Source: Fasciolopsis buskii (lineage: Eukaryota > Platyhelminthes > Trematoda > Plagiorchiida > Fasciolidae). Taken from it: DNA of 64,000 bases. Position 1 is the stretch's first letter; each line of letters opens with the position of its first letter. Under the pieces are notes generated by a model. That model was not told the origin of the DNA. It ran no database searches and saw only the letters and a program-made list of their open reading frames with translations. The translations under genes were made by a program, and so were the position numbers. The stretch covers positions 652,288 through 716,287 of the forward strand of contig LUCM01000083.1 in assembly GCA_008360955.1 (NCBI GenBank). The letters run 5' to 3'. Of the stretch, positions 42,101 through 55,861 are shown piece by piece.

Positions 42101-45100
42101 GAAGGGCACACGGCTAATAATTGATAGCCCGCAGCGAAGAACTTTAAAGTCTTTTTTAAATAAACCTGAAAAAATAGCGGGAGTACTCTTGAGATGTCCA
42201 TACATGAGAATGGAGCCAGTTCCCCTCCCATTGGGAGTTGTATTGGCCAGGTTTTCACTTTGCGAGTGAACATGGACACATGGACACGTATTCTACAGAT
42301 CCGAAACTTTTTTCTGCCTTGATCTGAAAACGTCTTCAACTCATTCGATCGTGCAATTCTGTGACGTCGCTTCTTAATGAAGCGTGTGCCAATTTCTGTA
42401 TTCGAGCAGCCGAAGCCGAGTTTATAAAGAGTGATTTTTGTCGCGGGTACCTCGCTTCCTTCACTTTTTCTCTTCAACTTTGTCATTGAGACGGTCAGAG
42501 AGACAGCCCAATCCCTATGCAGGAGTAATCGCACTGATATTTGCTCAAACAGAAAACTGTCCGACTTCGAATATACCGACAATGTTGAGCCACCGAATGA
42601 GGGCCCATGTGAGTTTTTTTCGTCATCTGAATGACAATGTCAGTACTTTTGAGGTGTGTTTTACACCGTCTGAAGTGTAAATGCTGCTGTGTGATTGGGT
42701 TGGCTTAAAGCCGAACCTTGTCCTTCTAGAAGACTTGTCCGGGGCAGATAATTGTTCCTTGACAATGGAAAAGCGCCACGTGATCGTATGTCGGATGAAA
42801 TGTGTTCCCGTATACAGAAGACAGTTGAAGTACACTAATCTGAAGGATCTACGGCGTTCCCGCGACATTCGATCATCGGCTTAGAAATGTGGCTACTGTG
42901 GTTGGAAATTGCTAAAGTCCCCTTGTTTGGTCATCGTTGTTTTCTTGGTATTGGTGGAAGAAATTTCTGCGTAACACGAAATGTATGCCTAAGTTTCATT
43001 GAATTTCACTGGATTAATATGGTCGGAACATGTTTTGTGTATATTCACAGAATGCCTTCCTCGATGTACGCTTTTGTCCGAGGTGGGAATTGGTTGGAAG
43101 ATGAGTCGAGGTGTTCAGTCGATCAAAGAGCACATTAGTATGAAAAACGTGATCAATGAACTTGCTGATGTAGGTGCAATAAGACTATCTGGGTGCGATT
43201 CACCAGATCCCTCAAACCAGTGATTTGAGATTTTACGGGATGTAACTCATTGGCACGGGCTGTGGCGTTGTTGCATTTTAACTACTTCCTCTTCTCTTTA
43301 GTTCTTCAACTTATGAGCTTATAGGTGGTTTTTGGTCACCATTTCTGATTTGTTCCTTTTTTGAATGGACGGTCCCATCACGTAGCAACTAAAAACGGAT
43401 CACAGCAATACAAAGTTAATAATTTTAATTAAACTGAACCGGAGAGCACACGGAGCATATCCAATGGCTCTAGAAACGGCTCTCTCGAGCCAAGTGGAAG
43501 GTTCAGGTGAAGTCTGAACCTTGTTGGGAGATTGCCTACGACATTGTGCAACGTCGTCCAACAGATTTGTTAATGTTTCTACATATCACCCTACGTTTTT
43601 ACAATTTATTGTTTTTAATCGCGTGTGCGAGTGGCATTCATTTGCAACATTCAAAATACAATGGCAAACGAGGCTTGATTCAGGTCGTAGTTCCTCTCAG
43701 TTGTATGACCAATCCACCCAGCTTCAAATTAGAATGTCGTAATTCCTATTCGATTGAGAAACCTATGTGAACAATAAGCGGTTTCCACTGTAGTTGTTTG
43801 TATCCGGTGGTTGAATTGTGTTTAAAACATGTCACCACTTTTTCAGTTACTAATTTTGCTTGATTTTTGGTCGCCGTCACGTCTTAAGTTGGTTCGGGTG
43901 GCCAGCGAAGAGCTGTTCCAAGTCAGTACCAAAATGGGCTTCACGATCACGATGCCGGCAAATATTATGGCATAAAATTATCCTATTCAAATGATGCGGA
44001 CTATAGTGTATCCGCGGTGCAAATAAGCAGATTATCAACTGGATTACGCTTGAATCATATCTCGTTCGGGTCTTAGAGATTACGGTGCCAAAATATATTA
44101 GTTTGTAATTTCTCGGTCATTGCAGCTGCTTTCTATCTGTCGTGACTCCAGATGACGCATAAAAAACGATTCTGAAATTCCTATGGCTAACGGTTTTCAA
44201 GGTGGGCTCGAGTTCACTGATGAACCGACCTCGGATGACGATCGGAAGTGCCTGAGAGAGTGGTGAAATTTTGCTTTTTAAGCCTTCCTAAAAAGGTTTC
44301 CAAGGGTTTGCTGTCGGCAGCAACACGTGACCACTAAATAAGTAGTGCCTTTTGTCTTGTGGGAAATTGCATTCTGTCCCAAGTGCGCTAGCCAGATTTC
44401 ATTTAACGTTTGTGCTCGAATTGCTAGAATCATTATCTAAATTTATCCAAACGGTTATGAATTGTATCAGTGAGTTTTGATCTGTGATAATCTTTTAGGG
44501 CTTCACTGTCTTGTAGATCAAACATTCCGATCAAAACTAAAGACTTAAAAAACCCAGTACTTCACTCTAGGAATCCAGGCAGTCCCACGTCCTCAGACAA
44601 ACCTTCACTTGTAATCAATGATGCACATCGTTGAGGACGTATATGAAACATTTTTACCCTAAGTCCCTTCCTAGAAGGGTTTTGGTATCTTCCCTCTTTC
44701 TCCCACTTCGTTTTCTTATTCGCAAAGGTTCCAATAACTGCGTCTTTAGAGGCTGCGGTCAGTATATAAAAACGCAACACAGGTCGTTCCGTGCGATCAC
44801 CGTGATCTTTTTGTCTTTGAGATGTCGTTGTATTCGTTGTATTTCCTTCTGTTTTCCCGTCCATGTCCAGGGTGTTGTGAATTCATCAGTGAAAAATCTG
44901 AATCATTGTCTGGTCGATTTGGCCCAGCCATTATCACACGTGGCTAATCAGCGTGGATTTTGGAACAAGCTAATCGGTTGGTCTGGCGTGTTTCTGAGTT
45001 CGATCAATCTTTGCTGTGTTCGCATTCCAATCTTTCTATGTCAGACCAGGTGGAATCGACTAGCTTGTCGTTTGTTCCGCGCGCACTCGTCTGTCTCGAC

Positions 45101-48100
45101 CGTGAACAGTGACACTGTCTCTTTGACGCCATCAGTGGTCCGCTCTCGGCTGTTGGAATTGTGTTTGCTCGGTACGTTTTGTTTACATGTTCCAGGTCGT
45201 TCTGCTCCCTCGATTGCAATATCGCTCTGTCACATCGCGCCAGGCGTCCATCCATCTACAGCCTGTTCATGTTCGTCCCATGAATCCACTCAGTTTGTTT
45301 CGTTCAGTGCATATGACTGGTGTAACTTTTCTACGATCAAATTATGAAATTCATCTATTCTCCATTCGTCTCGCACCAGCATTTTATTACACTCGAGTAG
45401 CACATCTGATCGCGTACTAAACTCTGGTCCTTCAAATCAAACGCACTGTTTATGTCAGTCGTCAGCTTAAAGTCCCTTACTGTTAAATGGCTACACCCAA
45501 TACTCAGGTCAAGGGTCAACAAAATCGAGGCGATATTCCACTGAATTCATCGACCGATAAGCATGCCGAAAAGTCACTTCGGAAATTCAGACATCAGTGG
45601 TAACAGGCTAATCGACTAGTGAGTGTTGGCACTGAACGAATCGGTATGAACAATTTGATTTTGACTAAAACGCACGAATTTTTTCGTCTGCTTAGTTTGC
45701 CTTTTTCGGTAAGGGAAACAAGTAATCCTGATTTGCATATAGAATCAATTAGATAATGTACACGTTGACATCAGAACATACTTTCCTCGATTCTATGACG
45801 TTCCAATGCTGTCTGACCTCACGTGGCACACAGACGAGATTCCGTTTTGGAAAAGTGAAACTACAGTTCTGGTCTTCAGATAGTGATTTAACGTGTTTTT
45901 CTTCAAGCTTTCATCATGCAGCTTTAGTAACCAATTAGTCATTGCAAACAATGAAAGCACTGTACACGTCTGTAGGTGTCTCGCGTCTGTGAGCAATCAT
46001 TTAAGGTGCATGTTCTCCGCGTTCCCATTGAGAAACAAACTCGGGGCAAACGATTACCATTCGAATATTATGGTTGTTAGGTTAGTCTAGTTGATTCTCG
46101 GCAATTTATCGAATTTTAACCCTATCTGATGTGGCAACTGTCCGTCCCTAGTGAACACTTGCCCAATCAGTTGACTTGTCCGAGTATAGCTTCCATGGTT
46201 TTCATTGGTGATTTGGATGTAGAAACAGCATTGAATAGAACTGATGGGATTCCGTCATGTGTTGCCTGGGGACAGAACAGTCATCCAACGGACTTCCTAA
46301 TGTAAAGGTTATGCATTGGAAATCTGAAGACATATTTTTCCGATGCCAGTTTGTTCTTTAATCGCGAATTCATGCATAAAAGTAGTCTAAAGTGTGTAAA
46401 TAGTTTCATCTTTTTTCCGTCCACACACATCATGAACAAGAGTGAACCATATGTGACTTCAGCATTTATTTCTCGACTGTAAGAACATAATTAACTATTG
46501 ATGTCGGTCCGCATATTCCAAGTCAAACAGTTTCCCATTGTAGCTAATATCCATGGCACTATCCTCGCTTGAGTTGGGGTTTTCTCCTCAGTCACGCATT
46601 ACCTGGAGCTCTGTCTGTGCGTACCATGCTCTGGTATTGATTCGCGCAGCACATTTCATTTTACTTTGATTTCGTAAATCAAGCTTTAAATGAGCAAAAG
46701 AAAGATTATCCTTGGGTTTTTTCCTCTTCGTTTTTACTGCCGCACTCATAACCATTCATATCAGAACGTCAGCGTGGCGTCCGTACCCTATCAGCGACTT
46801 TGGACACACTATCGTTGGCCCATTTGTTTGTTCGATGCTGTCACGATTTTTTCAATGCATCAACCGACGAGTATGGAGATCAGTGGGTACACCAAGGCGT
46901 AGTCCTTGCCCTCGTGGTCGGACAAATTTGGGGAAGTCCCTGGTTGTGTGTAAGTTCAATGAGAAGCCATTTAGTTGTAGTTAGTCTGCTTGTTTCATTG
47001 TTATTTCAATTTGGAGAATCGTTGCCTATCAAGTCGGAAAATAGACAGACACTGCGACTTGCTGACATTTCTTGTTACTATCGTCAACCGCTTACACAAC
47101 ACAATCTGAAATTTACAATCGCCAATCTGGTAAACGGGAAGCATAAAATTTCAAAAAATTCCATAGTCACGAAAATGGATCAGCTCCGAGGATGCTGAGT
47201 TGATTGTGTCAGTATCTTTCAGTTGCATCAAAATGGATTGCACGACCTGAAAAACAACACCTCGCGGGTGCTAGTTGCTTCCAGTTACCGTTGCGTAATG
47301 GTAACTTGAGAACAGTATTATGCAAACTCTGTTTGTTCTCCACAATGCACTTGGTTAAACAGTAAAGTATCGTACAAAGAGCAAACCTCGTGATCAGATA
47401 ACGTGCTGTTAAACAAGGATGTAGTGAAACATTACCATGACAGCAATGTCACTGGCCATGCTTTTGAAGAAAGGGAGAAAAATTGTAATTTGGTTGAAGA
47501 ACAGAAGGTGGGAGAGTGTCTCGCGTTTCTGAGGTTCGGCTATAAGGAAGAGGACCGACTTAATGAATAACTAATGGATACGTCTACAAGAAACAGTCTG
47601 TGGGGCGAAAATCAGCCGACTCGAACGACCAGTGTGGAGAGTTCAGATGATCGTTGCAAGTGATTCACCGAATAAAAATTGTGGAAGCAACATATGTCAC
47701 CCTATGTGATTCTGTGCCACTTCAATTTTTAAGGTCATCGTTGCCAGTTCACCCTTACACGTTTATATAAAAAGAGTGAATATCCAAGGGGAACAGGGAG
47801 TGGACCTACACAAGCGGGAAAAGATAAGATGCTGCTGCAGCCAACACACGAAACACAGTCTAACTGTACAAACGCACGTGTTTTCAATCATTCTGATTCG
47901 ATAGAAAATGACAGCACGATCGCCACTGTTCACGGTTCACTGTCATATCCTTCAGTGTCTCCAGCCAGCAAGTCGACAAGTCTTTCGGACCCCAACCACG
48001 AAGGTGTGAGACACCTACTTTACCTAACTTCGCTGTACATTTTCTCATCCCACGTTGCCACGTCATCTGTTGGCCTCCACATGGCTTCTTCCATTCCTTA

Positions 48101-51100
48101 TGAGAAACACAAAATAAGGCACAGTATGGTAGACGAGTGTTCGTCATACGCAACACGTGACCCAACCAGCGTAGTCTACTAAGTTTCATACGCTGAAACA
48201 ACCTATTTTCAGAAGTGCCACCCAATACCAGATTCCTAACCTCAATATTACTCACCCGGTCACTCCATCCAATCCTAGCCATACTACGTAAACATCGGTT
48301 GTCGAAAACCTCCAACCGACGAACATCGCCCACACGCATACTCCACGTCTCGCAACTGTACAACAGAACTGAACGCACTGCAGCACAGTACACACGACCT
48401 TTCAACTTCAGTGAAATATCAGGCCGACGCCACAAGTGCTTCAGCCCAGCATAAGCTGCACGAGCCTTGGATATACGCATACTTACCTCCAATCCCGAGC
48501 TGCCATCGTTAGACACACAGCTACCAAGGTAGGTGAAACGGTCCACAATCGTCAGCTCCTCTCCATCCAGTATCAAGTTCGGCGCTGCTGTCGTCCAATC
48601 CTGTAAGAGTACTTTTCAAAGCACTGCAAAGCACATGCCAAACCGAGCAACCGATCTCGACAGTTTATCTAGTGCCCGTTGTGCATGGTCCGCAGACTCG
48701 AACAGGCACACGACGTCGTCTGCGTAATCTAGGTCGCATAGCTTTCCTCCATTTCCCAGTTGGACTCCTACATCCCGGGGACCTCCTAAAGCATCTCCCA
48801 TCACCTCGTCCATGACGAAGTTGAACAAGAATGCAGAGATGGGACACACTTGTCGAACGCCACTAGTTGTTTCGAATGAACGTGACAGTTCACCGTATAC
48901 CCTAACGCGACCATAGGTATGCGAGTACAATGCTCGCAACAGGTTCACAAACTTCGTTGGCATACCCTTCCGGTGGGGGGCACTGAGTAGTGCTGATCGA
49001 TCCACGGAGTTGAAAGCACCTTTCAAGTCGAGGAAGACTACGATCGTGGGGCGGCGGTGCGTGTGGCGCGTTTCGGGTGTCTGTCGAAGAGTGAATATTT
49101 GGTCGATGCAACCTCGACCTGGCCGAAATCCGGCCTGTTGTTCGCGGATATTACTCTCACGAATCGGTGTCGAACGGCGATGCATTATCGAATCTAACAC
49201 CTTAGTAACTATCGGAATTAAAATAATCCCACGATGATTCCTACACTCATTCCGTGTGCCCTCCTTGAAGATGGGTATATTCAGTGACCCACCCCACGAT
49301 AACGGGATACGGTCCTCGTTCCAAATATCATGAACCAAGGAGATAACTGATTTCATCAGCACTTCTCCACCCAATTTGAAAAGAACTGGGGGAAGGTCGT
49401 CCGGACCGGCAGCTTTTCCCTTCTTCAGAATCCGAATATTCGACTCCACTTCCACTTCCTTTGGAGGATCAAGTGACACCTCCCAAGGATTCACAGCTCC
49501 AGACGTCGGACTAGATACGATAGCCAGCTTAACTGATCCTTGAGGTGCTCTGCCCAACGGTCCAGTCTTTCCTGTCTGTCATGGATGAGCTCTCCAGTCC
49601 TATCGCACACGACTTCACTAACCGAAGTTCGCCGATGTCGCCCACCGCTGTCGCGTATAAGCTTAAACAGTCTTTGACTGTTACCCAAAGCTGCAGTCGC
49701 TTCCATCTGTTCGGCTACCTTAACCCACCAGCTTTCGCGGTCATTCCTAAGGCTTATGGTCAACGGACGCTGCAACTGCCGACGCATCTTATTCATTTCC
49801 TTGCAGTTAGGCAGCTCGCGTTTTTGCTCCATTAGAATTAGCGACGCTTGAGAGATCCAGTGTTTTTGATGAACACTAGATCTGGGACCGCAGGCGAAAT
49901 TTGCTGCCAAATGCATCGCCTGTTTAATTTGATCCCACTGATCGTCTACATTGCTACTGGTCGCAGTTCTTAGTTCCTCGGACAGTTTCTGTTCGTAGCT
50001 GTTGCGAACAGCCGAATCAGACAAACGTTCGACAGCCAATCGGATTTGTGGCCTGCGTCGATGGCCGTTGAGCTGCAGCAAAAATCGCAATAAAACTAAC
50101 GCATGGCCCGAGTCGACGTACGTGGTCAGGTATGATCTACAGTTCTGGACAGAACCGCGCCAACGGTAGCTAACTGCGATATGGTCAATCTGACTCAGTG
50201 TACCTGTCGAGTTAGAGCGCCATGTCGCAGTGCGACGCGAACTGTGTCGGAAATTCGTACTAGATAGGAATAAATGATTATCTGCACAGAATCGGAGAAG
50301 TCTTTCCCCGTTGTCTGTTCGCTGTGCAAGCAAGGCGCATCGCCTGCCTAAACAGGACTCCGACGCACTCAGTTTTCCAACTTGTGCATTAAAGTCACCT
50401 GCTACCACCACAATGTCAGAGCGTTTGCTCTTCCGAACAAGAGTGACGAGGTTATCGTAAAATTCGTCTTTCTCCCTGTCATCGTCAGGCCTCTACCCAT
50501 TGACCTTCCAGGCATGATTGGATCTTCGGCTTGAGATAAGCCATCCTGTATAGCTCGTTGGATCATGGAGGCACGCAAGCCGTCACACCACGTCAAGGTG
50601 TAGTCTCGTTGTGACAGTTTCATGAAACAATTTACCATGTGATATCATCGCTCAACTCACCATAAAGAAACCATGGAAGCACTATACAGCTGTTTCATCC
50701 TTGTTAGGAATCATCAGCAGTGCATATCCACCGCGCCCAATTTGGGACGCAAACGCGGGACGAACATGATGTTGCACGTATCATGTGGTGAAGTTCATCA
50801 AACCGTTCAGAGTCTGTCCGGTAGCGTAATGGCTAAGGCGTTCGACTCAGAATCGTTCGTCCTGGGTTCGCGTCACAATTAGGATTCAGTTAAGCGTGGC
50901 TCATCAGGCCATACAATGTATTTTTATGCGTGTATTGCATGCTAACGCAACCAACTCATCTTCGTGACTGCGATATTTTCCGAACTTTTATGCCTCCTAA
51001 GACTGGTCGTTCGTCAGATTGGCATTCCTAGATGAATGCACTGAAAATGTCACTTTGTTTTGCATAAGCGATTGACAAAAGTAATGTGAAATGTCATCAC

Positions 51101-54100
51101 CTCACAGTCTGTCTTCGTTCTGTGCTGGTAGATTGGAAACACGAGACAATGTTTTAAATTCCTCGCTCTGGCGTTTTCAGTTATCTCCAGAGTAATAAGC
51201 AGTGCTCTAATAACAAACAAAATATTATAAGTCAGTTTTGGCGAGAAATTTGGTCTGCTCGATTGGGTCAATGTTATGTGAAATGGCCTAACTCTAACAG
51301 CTTGCTTCAAATCCGATTTTCAGCAGCAAATAAACTGTAATCAACATGTCTTAGGTTATTGTCATTCGAGAAGTCAGATAAGACATTCAAGTGAAGGTAC
51401 CCCCATAATGCTCTTCGGCTCGCTTGCTTACATCCGAGTTTTGATTAGGCAATGCAGACGGCGGTTGGGTTTTTTCATTGACTTACTCAGTGTTATCAGG
51501 ACCAAATGATCTAAGGAAAGTATCGAGAACTCGATGCGCCATGTATTGGTTTTAATTGTGAATGATATAATGTTAATAACAGCGTTTTTGGTAGATGTAA
51601 TGTGCCGACGTTTCGACTAACGTGGGGAGTCGAAAGGTTGGCGCATTACATCTACCAACAACGCTGTGTTGTTAACGCTGTATCACTTCCTCAGTGTGAT
51701 TTATCATAGTGCGCAGTTTTTCGTTAAAGGGGTCGTCAGAGTGTTTCGGTGTTTTGAAGCCGCTTTATTTTACTGTGGTGGTAAAATGAGCAGTACGTTG
51801 AGCATCTCGAATGTGGGAAGTTTGAGTCTCAACTGCACTGATCACTGTATTGGCAAACGGTGATTCGCTGTCGTGCAACCTGTCACCATGTCTGATCTGT
51901 CCAGTATTTGTGGAATTTTGTTCCATCCTAAATTTACATGTGGTTTTCAGTTCTGTAACGTACTGTTGTAGGCCTTTTGGGCAAACAAGTATGCACTTGC
52001 ATGCATTGAAAAAGGAGTTCAGTGAAGAGACGATTTACTCACGTATATACGAAATCACCAACTTGTTAAACAAATCCGGAAACCTGGACTGGAGTTAAGA
52101 AACCGCCGTAACGATTCGAGCCTCGATTTCTCAGAAGTAGTGTCATTCACATGTTTAACAGTTGGTTGTCCGAGGGCCTTATTCGATCGTCACGGTTGTA
52201 AAAAATCCTGAAAACTGCGAAACTATCGAATTCTCCTGCTGAAGAGTCAACTAACTTCCGATTCTTAACGCCATATGTTGCATTCTCCTCTAGCTGAACC
52301 AGTTCTTTCATGTGATCCAATGCGGAGACAGATTCTCCTTTTCTTTTGTTGTGCGCTTAGAAAGGTCGAACTCGGGTTCGTCTCAGGCGGACTGCACTAG
52401 GAAGGAGTACCGGCAGTCATGATCTTATCCGTATAGTAAAAAGAACATGCAGGGGTTTCACAAGTCATTTTTAGAAACCAACGAGATGACGACACTCAAA
52501 TACCTTCTGACTAAAGTGGTCGGTGGTAATGAAATCGCTACGCGCGGACTTCTTTACTTCCTTTTTTAATAATGAAACGGAAGCATACATCTTCTTTCAG
52601 GAGGGGGCCGCGGACTACACAGGGCTGCCAAATGGAGAAGTTGGCCAGTGGCTGAGGACCCAAACCCGCGATTCTCACGTCCAAACGCCACGACCTTATC
52701 TGCTTGACCACCGCTGGTCCAGGTGCTGAATGTCAAATTCACTTAGCCGCCGCTCGCTACCGAACAAACTTCTTTCGTGTCGTTGTGATTTTTCATTTTG
52801 TTCTTATTAAGTTTTTTTACGTGTTTTTTCAACTCCCAGGACTTATCGGAAAACTTAGTCCCGTCTTGTTTGAACCATTTTGCCTTGTGCCAGGTAATTG
52901 ATCTGCACATTTAGGCAACTGCTCTTATGAATTAAGTTCTTGGATGTCGCATCATCTACTCAGTCTATCCATTACCACCCGGTTTCTTTTTTCACTATCC
53001 TAGCGTTCGATTCTTCACTGGACATCGAGCGGTGTTGCCAAACGCACCGATAAACGCACTGTTTCATTGTGGTCCCATATCGTGACCAATCCCAGTTGCA
53101 TGGAGATACTTGAAAATAAGGCACAAAATCTAGCGCTCTCACCGGTGGTTGTTTCGGGATCGCCGGCATTGTACCGATTCTCGGACCGATTGCGAAATTC
53201 CCTGCAAATTCAACTGATCACTCGTGGTCTTCATGTGAGTGGCGTCGGCGTACACGCATGGACACACATTTTGCTGTGATTGTAATCCGTCCCCAGACTT
53301 GCAACTCGACCGGTTTTCAATTTTGTCTATATGGCAGCTGGCTACGGGTCATGTGTTTTGATAACCGCAGCGCCGGCCGTGATTCAAACGCAATCGGACT
53401 AACCGATTTTTCGTCGTTTCCACTGTATGAAGATATTTACAAACCATGAAAGTGGACATTTAGCTCGCTAACCAAAACCCTTTCCTGTATATCGGCTGTT
53501 ATCAGCACTGATGGTTGTTCTATTTTTGATGCGGTTGTTTGGATCATTCTTGTCGTAACCTCCACGTTTGTATCCAGGTTGTTTATCCAACCGACGTTCC
53601 GACCGGAGGAGACTTCGTGGAACAGGGTTAGCGACGAATGTAACGTATTTCGCGGTGGGTAGTTATTACGTTAATTCATAATGAGATTGAACGTGTTCGA
53701 TAAAAATTCACACTAGCTTCAATATAGGCTTTTTTCATTTACTCGCATAACTTTGCAGGGCATGTTGTATTCGTCAAGTCGGAGTGAACTGGACGAACTT
53801 CGTGCCCCCATGGAAGCATTACTCAGTTTGGTTCCGCCTACCCTTCAAGGGCTAACGTTCGATTCTGACCTCGGTGAGTGCGCACTCAGTAACGCGTTTA
53901 CCATAACCTGTTCTCACAGAGACATCAGCAGATGACGTGGCAACATGAAGTGAGAAAGTGCACAGCGAACTTAGTTAAGGTAGGTGTCTCACGTCTTCGT
54001 GGTTGGGGTCCAAAAGATCTGTCAACTAGCTGGTTGGAGACACAGTGAACCGCAAACAGTGGCGATCGTGTTGTCACTTTCTGTCGAAACAGAATGACTG

Positions 54101-54746
54101 AAAGGGTGCGTTTGTACGGTTAGACTGTGGCCCGTGTGTTGGCTACAGCAGCATTCTGACCTTTTCCCACATATGCAGGTCCACTCCCTATTCCTCTTCG
54201 ATATTCGCTCTTTTTATCGAAGCATGCAACCGTGGAGAAAAGGCAGCGGTCATTGTGGCTTGTCTTGCTGTTTAACGCTGAACGATGATGATGATGACGC
54301 AAGCATGGGCTCAAAAGCGTAATGAGGATGGTTAGCTCTTCTGCAATGGAATGGGTCCAAACGCAAAACTTGTTAACTTTGATAGGATCTAAACTGATGC
54401 GATGCATCAACTATGCTTCAGTACTGGATGAGCTAGGAGAATTTGTTCAAATGGTTTAGATAAGTTATGCGTGAGGATCTGAATTAAACCGTTTTTTTCA
54501 AAGTACGTGAGCACGGTACTCACTGCAGTAAACTTCTGGCTTGATTGTCTGCATCAGACCTCATCTTTGGATCGATTTGTTTTCACTAACCTTCAGAATG
54601 GATGGTGTCCATCCGTGGGCTCGAATCCGACCAAGATTAACAGCCTTAACATTCGAATCTCTAGCTATTTTGGAAATACACTTAACCATACTTTCTTTGC
54701 AATAGTCATCATTATTCTCGTTCTAATATCAGTTTGTTAACTGGAA

Positions 54747-54800
<54 letters not shown>

Positions 54801-55825
54801 TGCACAAACCTGTTCGCATATCGTTTGCCGTCGGAACTATAGCAACGAAGAAAGCGGAAAGAAAACAAATCATGTAGTGTTCATCAGGCGATACTTTTTT
54901 CGTTATTCACTTCCAAGTCAACTGTCCATCGGGATCCGCGGTTCGTCGGCGGGCGAGATACTGCCCGGATATTTAAAGTAAATCAGACGGTTGAATTTGG
55001 GGACTCTGCCGGTTCTTTCTCATTTTTATGGGCATATTTTATATACAGTTCAGTGGAACGTTACACGATTTTATGGCACTCCATTTTCCACTGTCAAGAT
55101 TTCTGGTCTTCCTCTCCATATAAGTGGGCTTTGTCCTTTTCACTACACTCAAGCATCAATTATGTCATCAAATTTGTATATATGTAGATACATAGAATAG
55201 CTACCTGGATCTGAGAAGCGCATATATTTCAATTAGCAGACAATGTCTTGTAATTTTGGTTTCATTAGGTTTATCGATCAATCCGAAGTAGCTGGACAGA
55301 CCGACTGTGAAAAGCAGGTAATTTAGACGCTTTCATTAATTCATCAGTTCTTATTTTTCTGATTCGCCATTTTCAATTTTTTTCTAAGAAGCATATGATT
55401 TGATGACCGAGGGTATTGCAACGCCGGTTCTGATGATGGCTGAACGAAGTCGCTGGTGGTCTGAATTGCTCTATTACGTATGGGTTCAACGCCACGGCGC
55501 CGGTGTCGATTCTCACAGTGAATTCCAGCTGAACGCGCCTCCCACAACGGTTCTCGAATGCCCTCGCACTGGTATCCTGGCTCATGCTCTGTGGTTAATT
55601 TACAGGTAAAAGATCCCCTCCGTCCGTTCGTTTAGATACGGTTTACCGCACGTTTGGCTGATCCCAGTCTGCCTCCATTCCACTGACTTGTGAATAGTTC
55701 GAGGTCTATTTTGATATTGTTTTTACGTGTACCCGAACATGGATCATCGATTTATCTTCTTGCTGAACTCACTTCCACTGAAGTTGTGAGCAAGCATCGT
55801 TTCGCTGTAACGAAGCAATCATGTA

Positions 55826-55861
<36 letters not shown>

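Larger units (their letters stand above)
47752..50620 (-). mobile_element. RTE family 1, copy E, antisense, EN N-terminus deleted
   Basis: Read on the minus strand: shared 5' terminus (cacaacgagactacacc) at 50620-50600, a short leader to about 50490, a direct jump into the middle of the endonuclease, then RT and the C-terminal domain, and a 3' UTR cut off at about 47752 before the (GAT)n tail. The endonuclease start, about 1 kb relative to copy C, is missing. Unlike A, C and D, the endonuclease-RT junction has CAG, not TAG, and no linker deletion. It lies antisense in SREBP intron 6. Confidence 0.85.
50640..53003. other. Intron 6, 3' part
   Basis: Contains a tRNA-like sequence (50808-50880), a 105-bp hairpin (51572-51676), and a frame at 52523-52729 that looks like a translated repeat (GEVGQWLRTQTRDSHVQTPR), similar in kind to the tRNA-derived SINE peptides common in fluke ORF predictions. 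No host gene seen. Confidence 0.5.

Noticed and set aside
44210..44260. ctgatgaa followed by pairing bases as a hammerhead ribozyme core
   Set aside because: The required GAAA after stem II is absent. Other ctgatga sites (for example 4400 and 55430) also lack it.
45172..45195. A 24-bp GT-AG interval inside the open frame at 44871-45347, as a tiny in-frame intron
   Set aside because: Too short to splice, and the phase at 45171 already fits exon 46765. The continuation to 45347 has no SREBP similarity.
52523..52729. 68-codon frame with GEVGQWLRTQ as a gene
   Set aside because: It resembles the translated tRNA-derived repeat peptides common in fluke predictions and has no splice or start context.
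55271..55318. Possible 48-bp exon between the 53759 and 55389 exons (reads FIDQSEVAGQTDCEKQ)
   Set aside because: It is open in one frame only, and that frame is out of phase with both neighbours. Direct joining of 53873 to 55389 is in phase and matches the family.
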